Notes under the pieces: generated by a model
What the model was told of the DNA's origin: nothing
The model's database searches: none
Seen by the model: only the letters and a program-made list of their open reading frames with translations
Translations under genes and position numbers: made by a program
Assembly: GCA_003216375.1 (NCBI GenBank)
Contig: QCIZ01000001.1
Location: 1-64,000 of the forward strand
Direction: 5' to 3'
DNA: 64,000 nucleotides
DNA from: Prochlorococcus sp. AG-402-O21
Lineage (GTDB): Bacteria; Cyanobacteriota; Cyanobacteriia; PCC-6307; Cyanobiaceae
In this document: positions 1-8,754 of the stretch, piece after piece
How the letters are laid out: each line of letters starts with the position of its first letter
Numbering within the stretch: the stretch's first letter is position 1

Positions 1-234
1 CTGCCGCAGCTTTCTTATCTGCTAAAGCTTTCTTGTCTGCTAAAGCTTTCTTGTCTGCTAAAGCTTTCTTGTCTGCCGCAGCTTTCTTGTCTGCAGCAGC
101 TTTCTTGTCTGCCGCAGCTTTCCTATCTGCCGCAGCTTTCTTGTCTGCAGCAGCTTTCTTGTCTGCAGCAGCTTTCTTCTCTGCTAAAGCTTTCTTCTCT
201 GCTAAAGCTTTCTTCTCTGCTAAAGCTTTCTTCT
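1..234. repeat. 18-bp tandem repeat, 13 copies, continuing past the left edge
   Basis: Thirteen consecutive 18-bp units beginning CTGC and containing GCTTTCTT fill bases 1-234. Variation is grouped: one type carries TAAAGC (Leu codon on the minus strand) and the other carries CGCAGC or AGCAGC (Ala codon). The spacer changes from TTGT to TTCT in the last units. Runs of identical neighbours suggest expansion by slippage or unequal exchange. The period keeps the minus-strand frame intact. Confidence 0.9.
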
Positions 235-286
235 CTGCCTGAGCTGTTTTCGCTTGCACTTTAAATCCAAAATTTTGCCTATTCAA
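1..286 (-). CDS. Lys/Ala-rich hexapeptide-repeat protein, N-terminal part
   Basis: I do not recognise this gene. On the minus strand an open frame runs off the left edge and encodes about 13 copies of a six-residue unit, Ala-(Glu/Asp)-Lys-Lys-Ala-(Ala/Leu), after a short non-repetitive lead that starts MNRQNFGFK. No ATG is available. A TTG at 286-284 follows an AGGA four bases upstream; a GTG at 259-257 is the alternative. The composition predicts a basic alpha-helix or coiled coil, as in TolA-like spacers or histone H1/HC2-like DNA-binding tails. The rest of the protein lies outside the window, so no function is assigned. The opposite frame (Ser-Ala-Lys-Ala-Phe-Leu) is also open, but only because of the 18-bp periodicity. 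Confidence 0.5.
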   Translation of the reverse strand, partial: MNRQNFGFKVQAKTAQAEKKALAEKKALAEKKALAEKKAAADKKAAADKKAAADRKAAADKKAAADKKAAADKKALADKKALADKKALADKKAAA

Positions 287-392
287 GCATCCTGATCACA
301 ATGATTTTAAAAATATTGGCTAGTTGCAATGAAGTAATGCAATAGATTTCTTTTCTTTTGAATTTATAAAGATCTTTTGCTGTAAATAAGAA

Positions 393-481
393 CGGAGAGG
401 GAGGGATTCGAACCCTCGACAGAAGTTACCTCCTGTAACTCCTTAGCAGGGAGCCGCTTTCAACCACTCAGCCACCTCTCC
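393..481 (-). tRNA. tRNA-Ser (GCT)
   Basis: The minus strand folds as a class II tRNA of 89 nt. The acceptor strand GGAGAGG pairs with CCTCTCC, followed by a G discriminator at 393. There is a D-arm, an anticodon loop with GCT between CTCCC and GGGAG-type stem strands, a long variable arm typical of serine tRNAs, and a T-arm with GGTTCGAATCC. CCA is not encoded. Confidence 0.95.
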
Positions 482-541
482 ATTGCCAATACCTTATCAA
501 GTCAACGCTCAAAAAATTTGTATTGTGATCCTCTACAAATT

Positions 542-1750
542 TTAAGCGACCACTCTAGGAAGTCGATTTCTGAAACTGCAAAGAACTTCCCATGGAATTG
601 ATCCAGACAAATCGCACCAATTTTGAGGAGATATGCAAATCTCACCATCTGTTCCAAGAAGTGTTAAAACCTGACCTGTTTTAATATCTGGTTTATCAGT
701 TATGTCAAAGACCATTTGATCCATTGCAATTGCGCCTACTTGAGGGACCAAAACTCCATCTATTGAGGCTGATATTTTTCCAGAAAGAGTCCTGCTTACG
801 CCATCTGCATAGCCAATAGCTACGACAGCAAGCTTACTTTTCCTTTGAGTTTTAAAAATATGTCCATACCCCACTCCAATACCTTTTTCAACATCCCTAA
901 CCAAAGTAACTCTAGCCTTAACTTTCAAGGCTGGGGTAAGGTTCAAATCAGACTCAAAATCATTTGCGGGAAAGTAACCATACAAGCTAAGTCCCACTCG
1001 AACCATATCAAAATGAAGACGACTATCTAAAAGTGTCCCCGCAGAATTAGCTAGGTGTCTGCATAGAATCTTATTTCTTTTGCCTAAATCCTTTAAAACC
1101 TTCTCAAATCTATTTAACTGAATCTGAGTGAAACTTATTTGAGTATTATTTTCTAGATCTTTATCAGCAATTGCCAAATGACTATATATACCTTCTAAGG
1201 ATATATTTTCTAAACAATCAATCTTAGTAATTAATTCTTCAACTTGATTACAATCACAGCCAAGTCTAGCCATGCCCGTGTCAACTTTTAAGTGAATAAC
1301 AAATTTTTTATGATTATTTTCTGCTATATTATTGCAAATTATAGCCTCACGAATTCCGCTAATCGTGGGAATAAGATCCCAGCAAAAAGAAGCATAAAGT
1401 TCTTCTGCATTTATTAGATTTCCAAGAATCAATATATGACACTTCAAGCCAGCATTTCTTAACTGAATCCCCTCTTCTAATGTTGCTACTCCGAGACAAT
1501 CAGCTCCTCCAATTAAAGCAGCTTTTGCAACAGTCTCTGCACCATGTCCGTACCCATCAGCTTTGACTACTGCCATTAATAAACAATCTGTGCCAATAAA
1601 GTTTTTCAAAACTCTTGAATTATTTTCAATAACTTTCGAATCGACCTCAACCCATGCACGACTTCGAGGATCAGGATTCAACACATTTTTAGTTATCCCA
1701 CCAAAAGTGAACGATCTTTCTCTTTTATTGATCTTTGACATACTCGACAT
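542..1750 (-). CDS. alr: Alanine racemase
   Basis: This PLP enzyme interconverts L- and D-alanine for peptidoglycan synthesis. The PLP-binding lysine is in VVKADGYGHG near residue 63. The second catalytic residue is the tyrosine of GVGYGHIF, and the family motif RVGLSLYGYF is present. About 402 residues from the start chosen here, slightly longer than the usual 360-380. The frame stays open to 1825, but that start would overlap the divergent HNH gene. The ATG at 1750, or the one at 1741, leaves room for a shared promoter region. No sign of damage. Confidence 0.93.
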   Translation of the reverse strand: MSSMSKINKRERSFTFGGITKNVLNPDPRSRAWVEVDSKVIENNSRVLKNFIGTDCLLMAVVKADGYGHGAETVAKAALIGGADCLGVATLEEGIQLRNAGLKCHILILGNLINAEELYASFCWDLIPTISGIREAIICNNIAENNHKKFVIHLKVDTGMARLGCDCNQVEELITKIDCLENISLEGIYSHLAIADKDLENNTQISFTQIQLNRFEKVLKDLGKRNKILCRHLANSAGTLLDSRLHFDMVRVGLSLYGYFPANDFESDLNLTPALKVKARVTLVRDVEKGIGVGYGHIFKTQRKSKLAVVAIGYADGVSRTLSGKISASIDGVLVPQVGAIAMDQMVFDITDKPDIKTGQVLTLLGTDGEICISPQNWCDLSGSIPWEVLCSFRNRLPRVVA

Positions 1751-1823
1751 GTAATCAATGTAATAAGGGAAACTACAACAAGGCTCCAATGGCACTAGCA
1801 TGCCGCTTAAATAGCTTGCTTGC

Positions 1824-2330
1824 ATGGCTCAAGTTCTTGTTCTAAACGCTTCCTATGAGCCATTGAACATCACTTCATGGCGTCGCGCGACTGTTTTAAT
1901 GCTTAAAGGCAAGGCTGAAAGTCTTGAAGAAGATGCTTCACACAATATTAGGCAAGATGTCAAAGCCCCTACTGTAATAAGATTAAGACAATTTATTAGA
2001 GTTCCATATCGAGATATTCCTCTTTCTAGAAAAAATATATTTCAAAGAGATGATAACTGTTGTCAATATTGTGGTCAAAAAAACAAGAAACTCTCAATTG
2101 ACCATGTTTTACCACGTAGTAGAGGAGGAACCGACAATTGGGAGAATGTGATTACCGCGTGTCTTCAATGCAACGTTATGAAGGGGAATAGAACTCCTGA
2201 TGAGGCAAAGATGCCACTGAAAACAAAACCCTATAAACCTTTAAATAACATGAGTTTTGAAACTACAAAACAAATTCATTCTGGTCGCCATAAAGAATGG
2301 AGTAAATATGTAATTGGATGGGTAGCGTAA
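1824..2330 (+). CDS. Stand-alone HNH endonuclease-family protein
   Basis: A 168-residue protein with a C-terminal HNH domain. It has paired cysteines CQYCG (Cys80/Cys83), the core SIDHVLPRSRGG with Asp93-His94, and the second pair CLQC (Cys113/Cys116), which together form a zinc-bound beta-beta-alpha metal fold. The N-terminal 70 residues (LVLNASYEPLN and following) are the conserved lead of a cyanobacterial and bacterial HNH family of unknown role. No restriction-methylation partner or intron lies nearby. It is divergent from alr and ends 6 nt from the convergent prfA. Nuclease activity is a family inference; the physiological substrate is unknown. Confidence 0.85.
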   Translation: MAQVLVLNASYEPLNITSWRRATVLMLKGKAESLEEDASHNIRQDVKAPTVIRLRQFIRVPYRDIPLSRKNIFQRDDNCCQYCGQKNKKLSIDHVLPRSRGGTDNWENVITACLQCNVMKGNRTPDEAKMPLKTKPYKPLNNMSFETTKQIHSGRHKEWSKYVIGWVA

Positions 2331-2336
2331 CTTTTT

Positions 2337-3434
2337 TTAATCTTCAGATTGATTACTAATTTCTTCCATTTGCCTTCTTTGTTCTTCTGCAATACATGCG
2401 TCAATCACATCTTCCAATTGACCTGAAAGAACTTGCTCGAGAGGGAAATTAACTCCTAATCGATGATCAGTTGTTCGATTATCTTTGTAGTTATATGTCC
2501 TAATTTTTTCACTTCTATCACCTGTGCCAACCTGAGACAATCGCGCAGATCTTTCCTTTGCATTAGCCTCTGCTATTTCTAATTCTAATAATTTAGCTCT
2601 TAAAATCTCCATTGCTCTTTCTCTATTTTGCATTTGAGAACGTTCCTGCGTACAAAAAACTCTTATACCTGAGGGCTTGTGAAATAAATCAATAGCTGTT
2701 TCTACTTTATTTACATTTTGCCCTCCAGCACCACCTGATCTTGCCGTACTTATTTCTAGGTCAGTAGATTCTATTTTCACCTCTACTGGATCAGCTTCTG
2801 GCATTACAGCAACAGTTGCAGTAGAGGTATGTACTCTTCCTTGAGATTCAGTTGAAGGAACTCTTTGAACCCTATGAACACCTGCTTCAAATTTTAATTG
2901 GCTGTAAACAGACTCTCCTTTGACTGAGATAATCATTTCACGAAAGCCACCCATATCAGCTTCTGTTGAACTTATGGGTTTTACATTCCATCCAAGTTTT
3001 TGACCATATCTCTCATACATTCTTGCTAAATCGCCAGCCCATAAACAAGCTTCATTTCCTCCTGCTCCAGCTCTTATTTCAAGCATCACACTTCTTTCAT
3101 CTCTTGGATCTTTGGGCAAAAGAGCCAAAGTCAACTTTTGAATTAATTCATTTTTTGAGAGTTCGAGATTTTGGAGTTCTTCTCTAGCTAAAAGTTCCAT
3201 CTCTTTATCATCTTTGCTTTCTTTTACTAATCCTTTAGCTTCTAGACACTCTTTTTCTATTATCTGGAGGTTTAAGTAATCATTAACCAAAGGCTCTAAA
3301 CGGGATCTTTCTCTCGCAATTGTCTCTAATTGTTTTGGATCTGAAGCAACATCTGGATCAGCTAATTGCAACTCCAAGTTTTGAAAACTACTTTTAGCTG
3401 TTTCTAGTCGTTTAATTAGGGTTGAAGAATCCAT
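2337..3434 (-). CDS. prfA: Peptide chain release factor 1
   Basis: RF1 reads UAA and UAG stop codons and triggers peptide release. It has 365 residues, the normal family length. The catalytic GGQ lies in [17 protein letters not shown], and the stop-codon recognition loop is in [14 protein letters not shown] (a PxT-type tripeptide, here PST, which marks RF1 rather than RF2). An N-terminal helical domain precedes them. It is the last gene of the rplM-rpsI-rpmE-prfA run, 35 nt after rpmE, an arrangement that groups translation genes. Confidence 0.97.
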   Translation of the reverse strand: MDSSTLIKRLETAKSSFQNLELQLADPDVASDPKQLETIARERSRLEPLVNDYLNLQIIEKECLEAKGLVKESKDDKEMELLAREELQNLELSKNELIQKLTLALLPKDPRDERSVMLEIRAGAGGNEACLWAGDLARMYERYGQKLGWNVKPISSTEADMGGFREMIISVKGESVYSQLKFEAGVHRVQRVPSTESQGRVHTSTATVAVMPEADPVEVKIESTDLEISTARSGGAGGQNVNKVETAIDLFHKPSGIRVFCTQERSQMQNRERAMEILRAKLLELEIAEANAKERSARLSQVGTGDRSEKIRTYNYKDNRTTDHRLGVNFPLEQVLSGQLEDVIDACIAEEQRRQMEEISNQSED

Positions 3435-3469
3435 TCTTTTTATTCCCTAAATCTTTAGATCAAACGCTA

Positions 3470-3730
3470 TCAACTTTCTTTTTTTTCTTCTGAAGATTTA
3501 TCTTTTTGTTCACTTGAATCCGATGGAGCCATACCATATTTTTTCATAAATCTATCTACTCTTCCTTCCGTATCTAAAATCTTTTGAGTCCCGGTGAAGA
3601 AAGGATGATTTCCACTCCAAACATCAACCTGAATTTCAGGCTGAGTAGCACCTGTTGTCATGACAACCTCTCCATTACAAATAACTTTTGCTTCTGGATA
3701 CCAAGTTGGATGTATGTCTGATTTAGGCAT
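3470..3730 (-). CDS. rpmE: Ribosomal protein bL31, zinc-free form
   Basis: Large-subunit protein of 86 residues. The start is placed at MPKSDIHPTWYPEA (ATG at 3730), because the upstream extension of the frame to 3814 only overlaps rpsI and has no family counterpart. Family marks are VICNGEVVMTTG and NHPFFTGTQKILDTEGRVDRF. The zinc-binding CxxC seen in C+ forms before HPF is replaced by WSGN, and only one cysteine remains, so this is a C-minus type. The tail is rich in Lys, Glu and Ser. Confidence 0.95.
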   Translation of the reverse strand: MPKSDIHPTWYPEAKVICNGEVVMTTGATQPEIQVDVWSGNHPFFTGTQKILDTEGRVDRFMKKYGMAPSDSSEQKDKSSEEKKES

Positions 3731-3767
3731 GATTAGAAAAGAGCAAGATTTTAGATGAAAAGGAAAA

Positions 3768-4175
3768 TTATCTCTTTGAGAATTGTGGAGCTTTACGAGC
3801 TTTTTTGAGACCATATTTGCGTCTTTCTTTTGCTCTAGGATCTCGACTAAGGTGACCCTCTACTTTCAAAGGCTTACGGTTATCAAGTGATAAGTCACAT
3901 AAAGCCCTAGCAGCACCCTGCTTTATGGCATCAGACTGACCAGTCAATCCTCCACCATAGACATTAACTAAAACGTCATATGATTCACTCAATCCTAAAG
4001 TTTTCAAAGGAGCTTTAACAGCAGATATGTAAGCAGGATTAAAATTCAAGTAATGGTCACCAGGGCGACCATTGATGATTATTTCGCCTTTTCCGGGAGT
4101 TAATCTAACTCTGGCTACGGATGTCTTACGTCTACCAGTTCCCCAGTAAACTACCTTGTTTGTGGAACTAGTCAT
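3768..4175 (-). CDS. rpsI: Ribosomal protein uS9
   Basis: Small-subunit protein of 135 residues. Its Lys/Arg-rich C-terminal tail ([12 protein letters not shown]) reaches the P-site tRNA in the ribosome. Recognised by [14 protein letters not shown] at the N terminus and [20 protein letters not shown] in the middle. Its ATG overlaps the rplM stop by 4 nt, so the two are translationally coupled; the L13-S9 pair is conserved across bacteria. Confidence 0.98.
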
Positions 4176-4624
4176 TTCGTAACAGATTCAGAATTGAGAG
4201 AAAGAATTTTAGGTTCTTGCGCTGAATGAGGATGATCAGAGCCTTTATAAACTTTGAGTTTCGTAAATAATTGCCTTCCTAATCTTGTGTGAGGCAGCAT
4301 TCCTTTAATTGCCTTTTCAACTATTCTCTCAGGGATTCTAGATTGAAGAGCCTTAAAGGTTTCAACTTTCATACCACCTGGACGTCCGGAATGTCTGCGG
4401 TAAAGCTTTTGATCTGATTTTTTGCCGGTTACTTTGATCTTTTCAGCATTGACGACAATAACAAAATCTCCAGTATCTAAGTGAGGAGTAAAATTTGGCT
4501 TTGTCTTACCCCTTAAGACACTAGCAACTTCAGTTGCTAGTCGACCAAGAGTCTGATTCTCTGCATCCACCAGAAACCACTGGCGATCTATTGAATCCGG
4601 CGATGGAACTGATGTTTTGTTCAT
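4172..4624 (-). CDS. rplM: Ribosomal protein uL13
   Basis: Large-subunit assembly protein of 150 residues. Recognised by [21 protein letters not shown], the core [18 protein letters not shown] and the family block [14 protein letters not shown]. First gene of the rplM-rpsI-rpmE-prfA set. A 189-nt gap separates it from truA and could hold its own promoter; a TATTAT at 4668-4673 (minus strand) sits 19 nt from a TTGACT, which is suggestive but not convincing. Confidence 0.98.
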
Positions 4625-4813
4625 TTTCCCTGAACACCTTTAACACTGAATAAGCATTATCGATTTGATAATACTGTTTAAGGAAGTTATCAAGTCAATA
4701 AATTGATCTGATTCTTCAGAAGATTGATTCTACACTTTCATGGCTTAAAACTGGCCTTTTTGTTCGTATAAAATTTAAATTACTGATTTAAGAAATGCCC
4801 AAATTTTAATTTA

Positions 4814-5656
4814 TTAATCTTGGATTCTTTTAACACTTTTTGACGATTCAAACATTGGGAGAGAAAAGCTTGGAAAAGTGTCAAAACTTTTCTCTTTTGA
4901 AAAGATCTTGTCCTCATAACCAACTCTTATCAAACACAAACCATGAGGAGGTGCAGCCTCTTTAACCTCAGAGCGCAAACCCTTTCTCCATCTATATCTA
5001 AATTTTTCTAAAGAAAGTCGTTTTTCTCCAACAGCAACTAATTGGCCCATCAAAAGCCTGACCATCCCATACAAAAAGCCACTAGCCTGAATCTCAACTG
5101 TGACTATATCCCCATCACGGGAAATCGAAACATCTTGCACTGTGGTCAATGAATTACTTCTATTGCTTCCAGCTTTTTGAAAAGCTGCAAAATCATGTAA
5201 ACCTAACAAATCATTTAGAGCATGCTTCATTAAATTGATATCCAGTATAAATCTATATTTATGCCAACTTATATTTTGAAGAAAAAGATTTGGATAGGAA
5301 CCATTAAAAATAGAATATCTATACCTTCTATATTTTGCCGAATAGCAAGCATGCCAATCACTTGGAACACTTACTGCTTCAAGAACTTTAATGGATGCTG
5401 GCAGCCTGCCATTCAAGGCTGATGCCCATTTATGAATAGGAATTGGTCCAGAGCAATCAAAATGAACAACTTGTCCAGAAGCATGAACTCCTGCATCAGT
5501 TCTGCCTGCTGCTATTGCCTTGACTGGTCTGATTGGATCAAGTTCTGAAATTTTCTCTTCTAAAGTTCCTTGAACAGTTATTGAATCTTTTTGATTTTGC
5601 CAGCCTCTAAAACCTGATCCATCGTATTGAATAACAAGAGCAATTCTTTTCGTCAA
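4814..5656 (-). CDS. truA: tRNA pseudouridine synthase A
   Basis: Converts uridines 38-40 of the tRNA anticodon arm to pseudouridine. It has 280 residues. The catalytic aspartate is in [15 protein letters not shown], and the family opening [13 protein letters not shown] and the late motif [13 protein letters not shown] are present. It sits directly downstream of rplQ, the usual position in cyanobacteria, and ends the long ribosomal series before a 157-nt or larger gap. The C-terminal 30 residues are Ser/Phe-rich and poorly conserved. Confidence 0.96.
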   Translation of the reverse strand: MTKRIALVIQYDGSGFRGWQNQKDSITVQGTLEEKISELDPIRPVKAIAAGRTDAGVHASGQVVHFDCSGPIPIHKWASALNGRLPASIKVLEAVSVPSDWHACYSAKYRRYRYSIFNGSYPNLFLQNISWHKYRFILDINLMKHALNDLLGLHDFAAFQKAGSNRSNSLTTVQDVSISRDGDIVTVEIQASGFLYGMVRLLMGQLVAVGEKRLSLEKFRYRWRKGLRSEVKEAAPPHGLCLIRVGYEDKIFSKEKSFDTFPSFSLPMFESSKSVKRIQD

Positions 5657-5707
5657 ATTTAACTAAGAAGAAAAAATCTTGATTTACTTTTTTGCAGAAT
5701 AATGAAT

Positions 5708-6058
5708 CTATACAAGCTCAACAATCGCCATTTCTGAATTATCACCGCGTCTTGGAGTGGTTCTCACGATTCTTGTATAGCCACCTTCTCTATCACCGTA
5801 TCGCTCTTGGGCCTTTTCAAAAAGTGCATGAACTAATTGCTTATCGTATACATATCCAATAGCTCTTCTTCTTGAAGACAGACTGCCATCCTTAGCTAAT
5901 GTAATCATTCTCTCAGTTTCATTTCTCAAAGCTTTAGCTCTTGCTTTCGTTGTTGTAACTCTACCTTCACGAATTAGTTGAGTAGTTAATCCTCTTAACA
6001 GTGCCTTCCTTTGATCTGCAGGGAGACTCAGTTGTGGAATTCGACGTTGATGACGCAT
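5708..6058 (-). CDS. rplQ: Ribosomal protein bL17
   Basis: Large-subunit protein of 116 residues placed near the exit tunnel. Recognised by [38 protein letters not shown] and the C-terminal block [20 protein letters not shown]. It follows rpoA by 39 nt, the standard bacterial order rpsM-rpsK-rpoA-rplQ with rpsD missing. Confidence 0.98.
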   Translation of the reverse strand: MRHQRRIPQLSLPADQRKALLRGLTTQLIREGRVTTTKARAKALRNETERMITLAKDGSLSSRRRAIGYVYDKQLVHALFEKAQERYGDREGGYTRIVRTTPRRGDNSEMAIVELV

Positions 6059-6097
6059 TGTATTAGCCTTGAGATGTGATAGTAATAAAACTGAAAG

Positions 6098-7036
6098 TCA
6101 TGCAGAAGTTCTACTTTGTGGAATAGAAATTCCAATTCTCTCTAGAGCTTCAATAACTTCATCAGCAGATTTAGAACCGAAGTTCTTAATTTCCAATAAA
6201 TCCTCATAACTGAAACCCATCAGATCTGAAACAGAGTTCACTTGGGCACGTTTTAGGCAGTTATAAGCTCTTACAGACAAGTTTAACTCCTCGAGGGGGA
6301 TTTGGGCTTCAGCTGCTGGCTCTGGCTCTTCAGGAATCTCTTCTACCATTGAGACAGTGGCAAGAGGTTGAAAAAGTTCGATTAATTGATTCGCAGCTTC
6401 GGCCAATGCATCGTCTGGAGATGTGGATCCATCAGTGACCAACTCCATTTTTAATCTTTCTCTAGTTGATCCCCCCTCAGCTACAGCGGTTTCATCAATA
6501 GTAAAATTAACTCTATTTATAGGCATAAATACAGCATCTATTTGAAGCAAATCAATCGCGCTTGTCTCTTCATTTCTTCTATCAACTGGTCGATATCCAA
6601 CACCTCTTTCTACATGTATTTCTAGTTCTAAGTTATGCCCCTCCTGAACTGTTGCGATTGGGCGATCACCATCAACAACTTCAACTTGTGATGAGAACTG
6701 AATATCCTTTGCTTTAACTTCAGCTGGGCCTGTCACAACAAGCCTTCCTATCTCAAGCTCTGGACTGCGACTATCAACTGAAATTTGTTTACAATTCAGC
6801 AGTATGTCTAATACGTCTTCTCTTACACCAGGAATTGTTGCATATTCATGATTAACACCTGCAATCCTTACAGCAGTAACTGCACTGCCTTCGAGTCCGC
6901 CCATTAACACCCTGCGAAGGGAATTACCCAAAGTTGTTGCTTGGCCTCTATCAAGAGGTCCGATTAGGAAGACGCCTGTTTGGGAACGATCATTGGCAAC
7001 TTGATGGTCGATCCTGTCTATCTGGTATTGCAACAC
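6098..7036 (-). CDS. rpoA: RNA polymerase alpha subunit
   Basis: Scaffold of the RNA polymerase core and target for upstream DNA and activators, 312 residues. The N-terminal assembly domain (about 1-230) shows [20 protein letters not shown]. An acidic linker ([14 protein letters not shown]) leads to the C-terminal domain (about 250-305), with [20 protein letters not shown] and the helix-hairpin-helix [17 protein letters not shown]. It is cotranscribed with ribosomal genes, which balances transcription and translation machinery. Confidence 0.98.
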   Translation of the reverse strand: MLQYQIDRIDHQVANDRSQTGVFLIGPLDRGQATTLGNSLRRVLMGGLEGSAVTAVRIAGVNHEYATIPGVREDVLDILLNCKQISVDSRSPELEIGRLVVTGPAEVKAKDIQFSSQVEVVDGDRPIATVQEGHNLELEIHVERGVGYRPVDRRNEETSAIDLLQIDAVFMPINRVNFTIDETAVAEGGSTRERLKMELVTDGSTSPDDALAEAANQLIELFQPLATVSMVEEIPEEPEPAAEAQIPLEELNLSVRAYNCLKRAQVNSVSDLMGFSYEDLLEIKNFGSKSADEVIEALERIGISIPQSRTSA

Positions 7037-7086
7037 GGTCTAATGCGATGTGGAAAAAAAGAAAAGTTCACTCAAGTGAATAGATT

Positions 7087-7479
7087 TTAAACGCGTCTGC
7101 GCTTAGGCCTCCTACAACCATTATGAGGAAGAGGAGTGACATCTCTGATCAAAGTAATTTCAAGACCAGCTACTTGCAACGCTCTTATTGCGGTTTCACG
7201 ACCTGAGCCTGGTCCTCTTACAAGAACTTCTATTTGACGCATTCCTTGCTCTAAGGCCCTTCGGGCCGCAACTTCAGCAGCGGTCTGAGCAGCAAAAGGA
7301 GTACCTTTTCGAGCTCCTTTGAATCCGCTTGCTCCAGCTGATGACCAGGAAATGACTTCACCAGAGGTATCAGTAATTGAGACAATAGTGTTATTGAAGG
7401 TACTTTGAATATGCACAACTCCATTTGGAACGTTGCGCTTTGACTTCTTAGAACCGGTTTTCTTTGAGGGTGTAGCCAT
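7087..7479 (-). CDS. rpsK: Ribosomal protein uS11
   Basis: Small-subunit platform protein of 130 residues. Recognised by [39 protein letters not shown] and the C-terminal rRNA-contact block [19 protein letters not shown]. It lies 64 nt after rpsM and 50 nt before rpoA. Confidence 0.98.
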   Translation of the reverse strand: MATPSKKTGSKKSKRNVPNGVVHIQSTFNNTIVSITDTSGEVISWSSAGASGFKGARKGTPFAAQTAAEVAARRALEQGMRQIEVLVRGPGSGRETAIRALQVAGLEITLIRDVTPLPHNGCRRPKRRRV

Positions 7480-7543
7480 TAGGCTGTGCTTTATTTAATA
7501 AAGATTAAGTAAATTACCAGTTGGTAACAGGAGTCTTAAGAAA

Positions 7544-7909
7544 TTATTTCTTTCTTCCTGCAACAGTTTTTCTAGCTCCTCTGCGTGTACGAGCGTTAGT
7601 TCTTGTTCGTTGTCCACGAACAGGAAGGCTCATTCGATGCCTGCGTCCACGGACACATCCAATATCTTGAAGTCTTTTAAGCGCCATTCCTTCCTGGCGC
7701 CTTAAATCTCCTTCAAGAGTGAATTCTTCAGTAACAGCTCTGAGCTTCTGAATATCACTATCATCTAAATCCTTTACACGAACATCAGGATTAACTCCTG
7801 ATTTTTCAAGGATAGCCTGGGCTCTGGTTAAACCAATGCCGTAGATGTAAGTAAGGGCAACTTCTACACGCTTTTCGCGAGGTATGTCGATGCCTGAAAT
7901 CCGTGCCAC
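7544..7909 (-). CDS. rpsM: Ribosomal protein uS13
   Basis: Small-subunit head protein of 121 residues that contacts P-site tRNA through its basic tail and forms inter-subunit bridges. Recognised by [32 protein letters not shown] and the end block [20 protein letters not shown]. It follows rpmJ after about 110 nt. Confidence 0.98.
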   Translation of the reverse strand: MARISGIDIPREKRVEVALTYIYGIGLTRAQAILEKSGVNPDVRVKDLDDSDIQKLRAVTEEFTLEGDLRRQEGMALKRLQDIGCVRGRRHRMSLPVRGQRTRTNARTRRGARKTVAGRKK

Positions 7910-8019
7910 TTAGGGATAAATCGAAGAGGACAATGAAAATCATCATAAATTAATGATGACCGTTGTAGAAAAAAGCAAACGAAATAATTAATCGTTAAGA
8001 CTTCTTCAAAAGTCAGGAA

Positions 8020-8136
8020 TCAGCCCTGACGCTGCTTGTTACGAGGCCTTTTCTTGTTGATCACATAGATTCGGCCTCTACGCCTCACGATCTGATCGTC
8101 AGGACTGATTTTTTTGACTGAGGATCTAACCTTCAT
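8020..8136 (-). CDS. rpmJ: Ribosomal protein bL36, zinc-free form
   Basis: A 38-residue protein found by translating the gap between adk and rpsM. It starts [15 protein letters not shown] and ends KPRNKQRQG-like (RPRNKQRQG). The three cysteines and histidine that hold zinc in C+ forms are replaced (ISPDDQ and INKKRPRNK), so this copy needs no zinc. Its position between adk and rpsM matches other bacteria, where infA usually lies next to it; infA is not here. Confidence 0.96.
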
Positions 8137-8180
8137 TTGGTGAGACTCTCCTATTTCCAAACTATAAGTTTACTACATCG

Positions 8181-8729
8181 TCAGCCTAAAGATTTCTCAA
8201 TGCATGAAAACACAACATCTATGTCAGCATTACCTTCTATCTCCTCAAGAATACCTTCCTTCTTATACAAATCAATTAAGGGAGAAGTTTTTTCTCTATA
8301 AATTTCGAGTCTATTTTTTATGACTTGTTGATTATCATCCTTCCTTCCTCTTTCTAAAAGTCTTTTAATTAAATAATCGTCGGCGCATTTTATTAGTACG
8401 ACTGCTTCTAAAGGTTGATTTATTTTTTCTAAAAGACTTTTTAGAGAATTCGCTTGATTGACATTCCTAGGGAAACCATCAAGCAACCAACCTTCATTAA
8501 TATTTTCCAATCTTCCTTCAACAATTGAGAGAACCAATTCATCACTTACTAATTCTCCTTTATTCATAACCTCCTCAGCTTTAAGACCTAAAACGGATCC
8601 AGAAGAGACTTCATCTCTAAGTAAATCTCCAGTTGAAAGATGATCTAATCCATACTTCTTGCAAAAAAGATTTGCTTGCGTCCCTTTACCCGCGCCAGGG
8701 GGACCAAGGAAGAGTAATTTCTTTTTCAT
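8181..8729 (-). CDS. adk: Adenylate kinase, short form
   Basis: Transfers phosphate between ATP and AMP to give 2 ADP. It has 182 residues, shorter than the 214-residue type because the LID insertion is reduced and no zinc cysteines are present. The P-loop is GPPGAGKGTQ near residue 9, and the AMP-site motifs HLSTGDLLRDE and DGFPRN are present. It lies 25 nt from secY in the ribosomal operon, a common location. Confidence 0.97.
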   Translation of the reverse strand: MKKKLLFLGPPGAGKGTQANLFCKKYGLDHLSTGDLLRDEVSSGSVLGLKAEEVMNKGELVSDELVLSIVEGRLENINEGWLLDGFPRNVNQANSLKSLLEKINQPLEAVVLIKCADDYLIKRLLERGRKDDNQQVIKNRLEIYREKTSPLIDLYKKEGILEEIEGNADIDVVFSCIEKSLG

Positions 8730-8754
8730 TTAAATAAAAATCATAGTAAAGATT

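Noticed and set aside
33-242. Plus-strand open frame of Ser-Ala-Lys-Ala-Phe-Leu repeats
   Set aside because: It exists only because the 18-bp period keeps several frames open. The minus-strand Lys/Ala frame has a lead sequence and plausible start; the plus frame has neither.
1751-1825. N-terminal extension of alanine racemase
   Set aside because: It would overlap the start of the divergent HNH gene and has no counterpart in the family; a start at 1750 or 1741 is better.
4668-4698. TTGACT/TATTAT pair upstream of rplM as a promoter
   Set aside because: Spacing is 19 nt and similar pairs are frequent in this AT-rich DNA, so it is mentioned with rplM but not listed as a feature.
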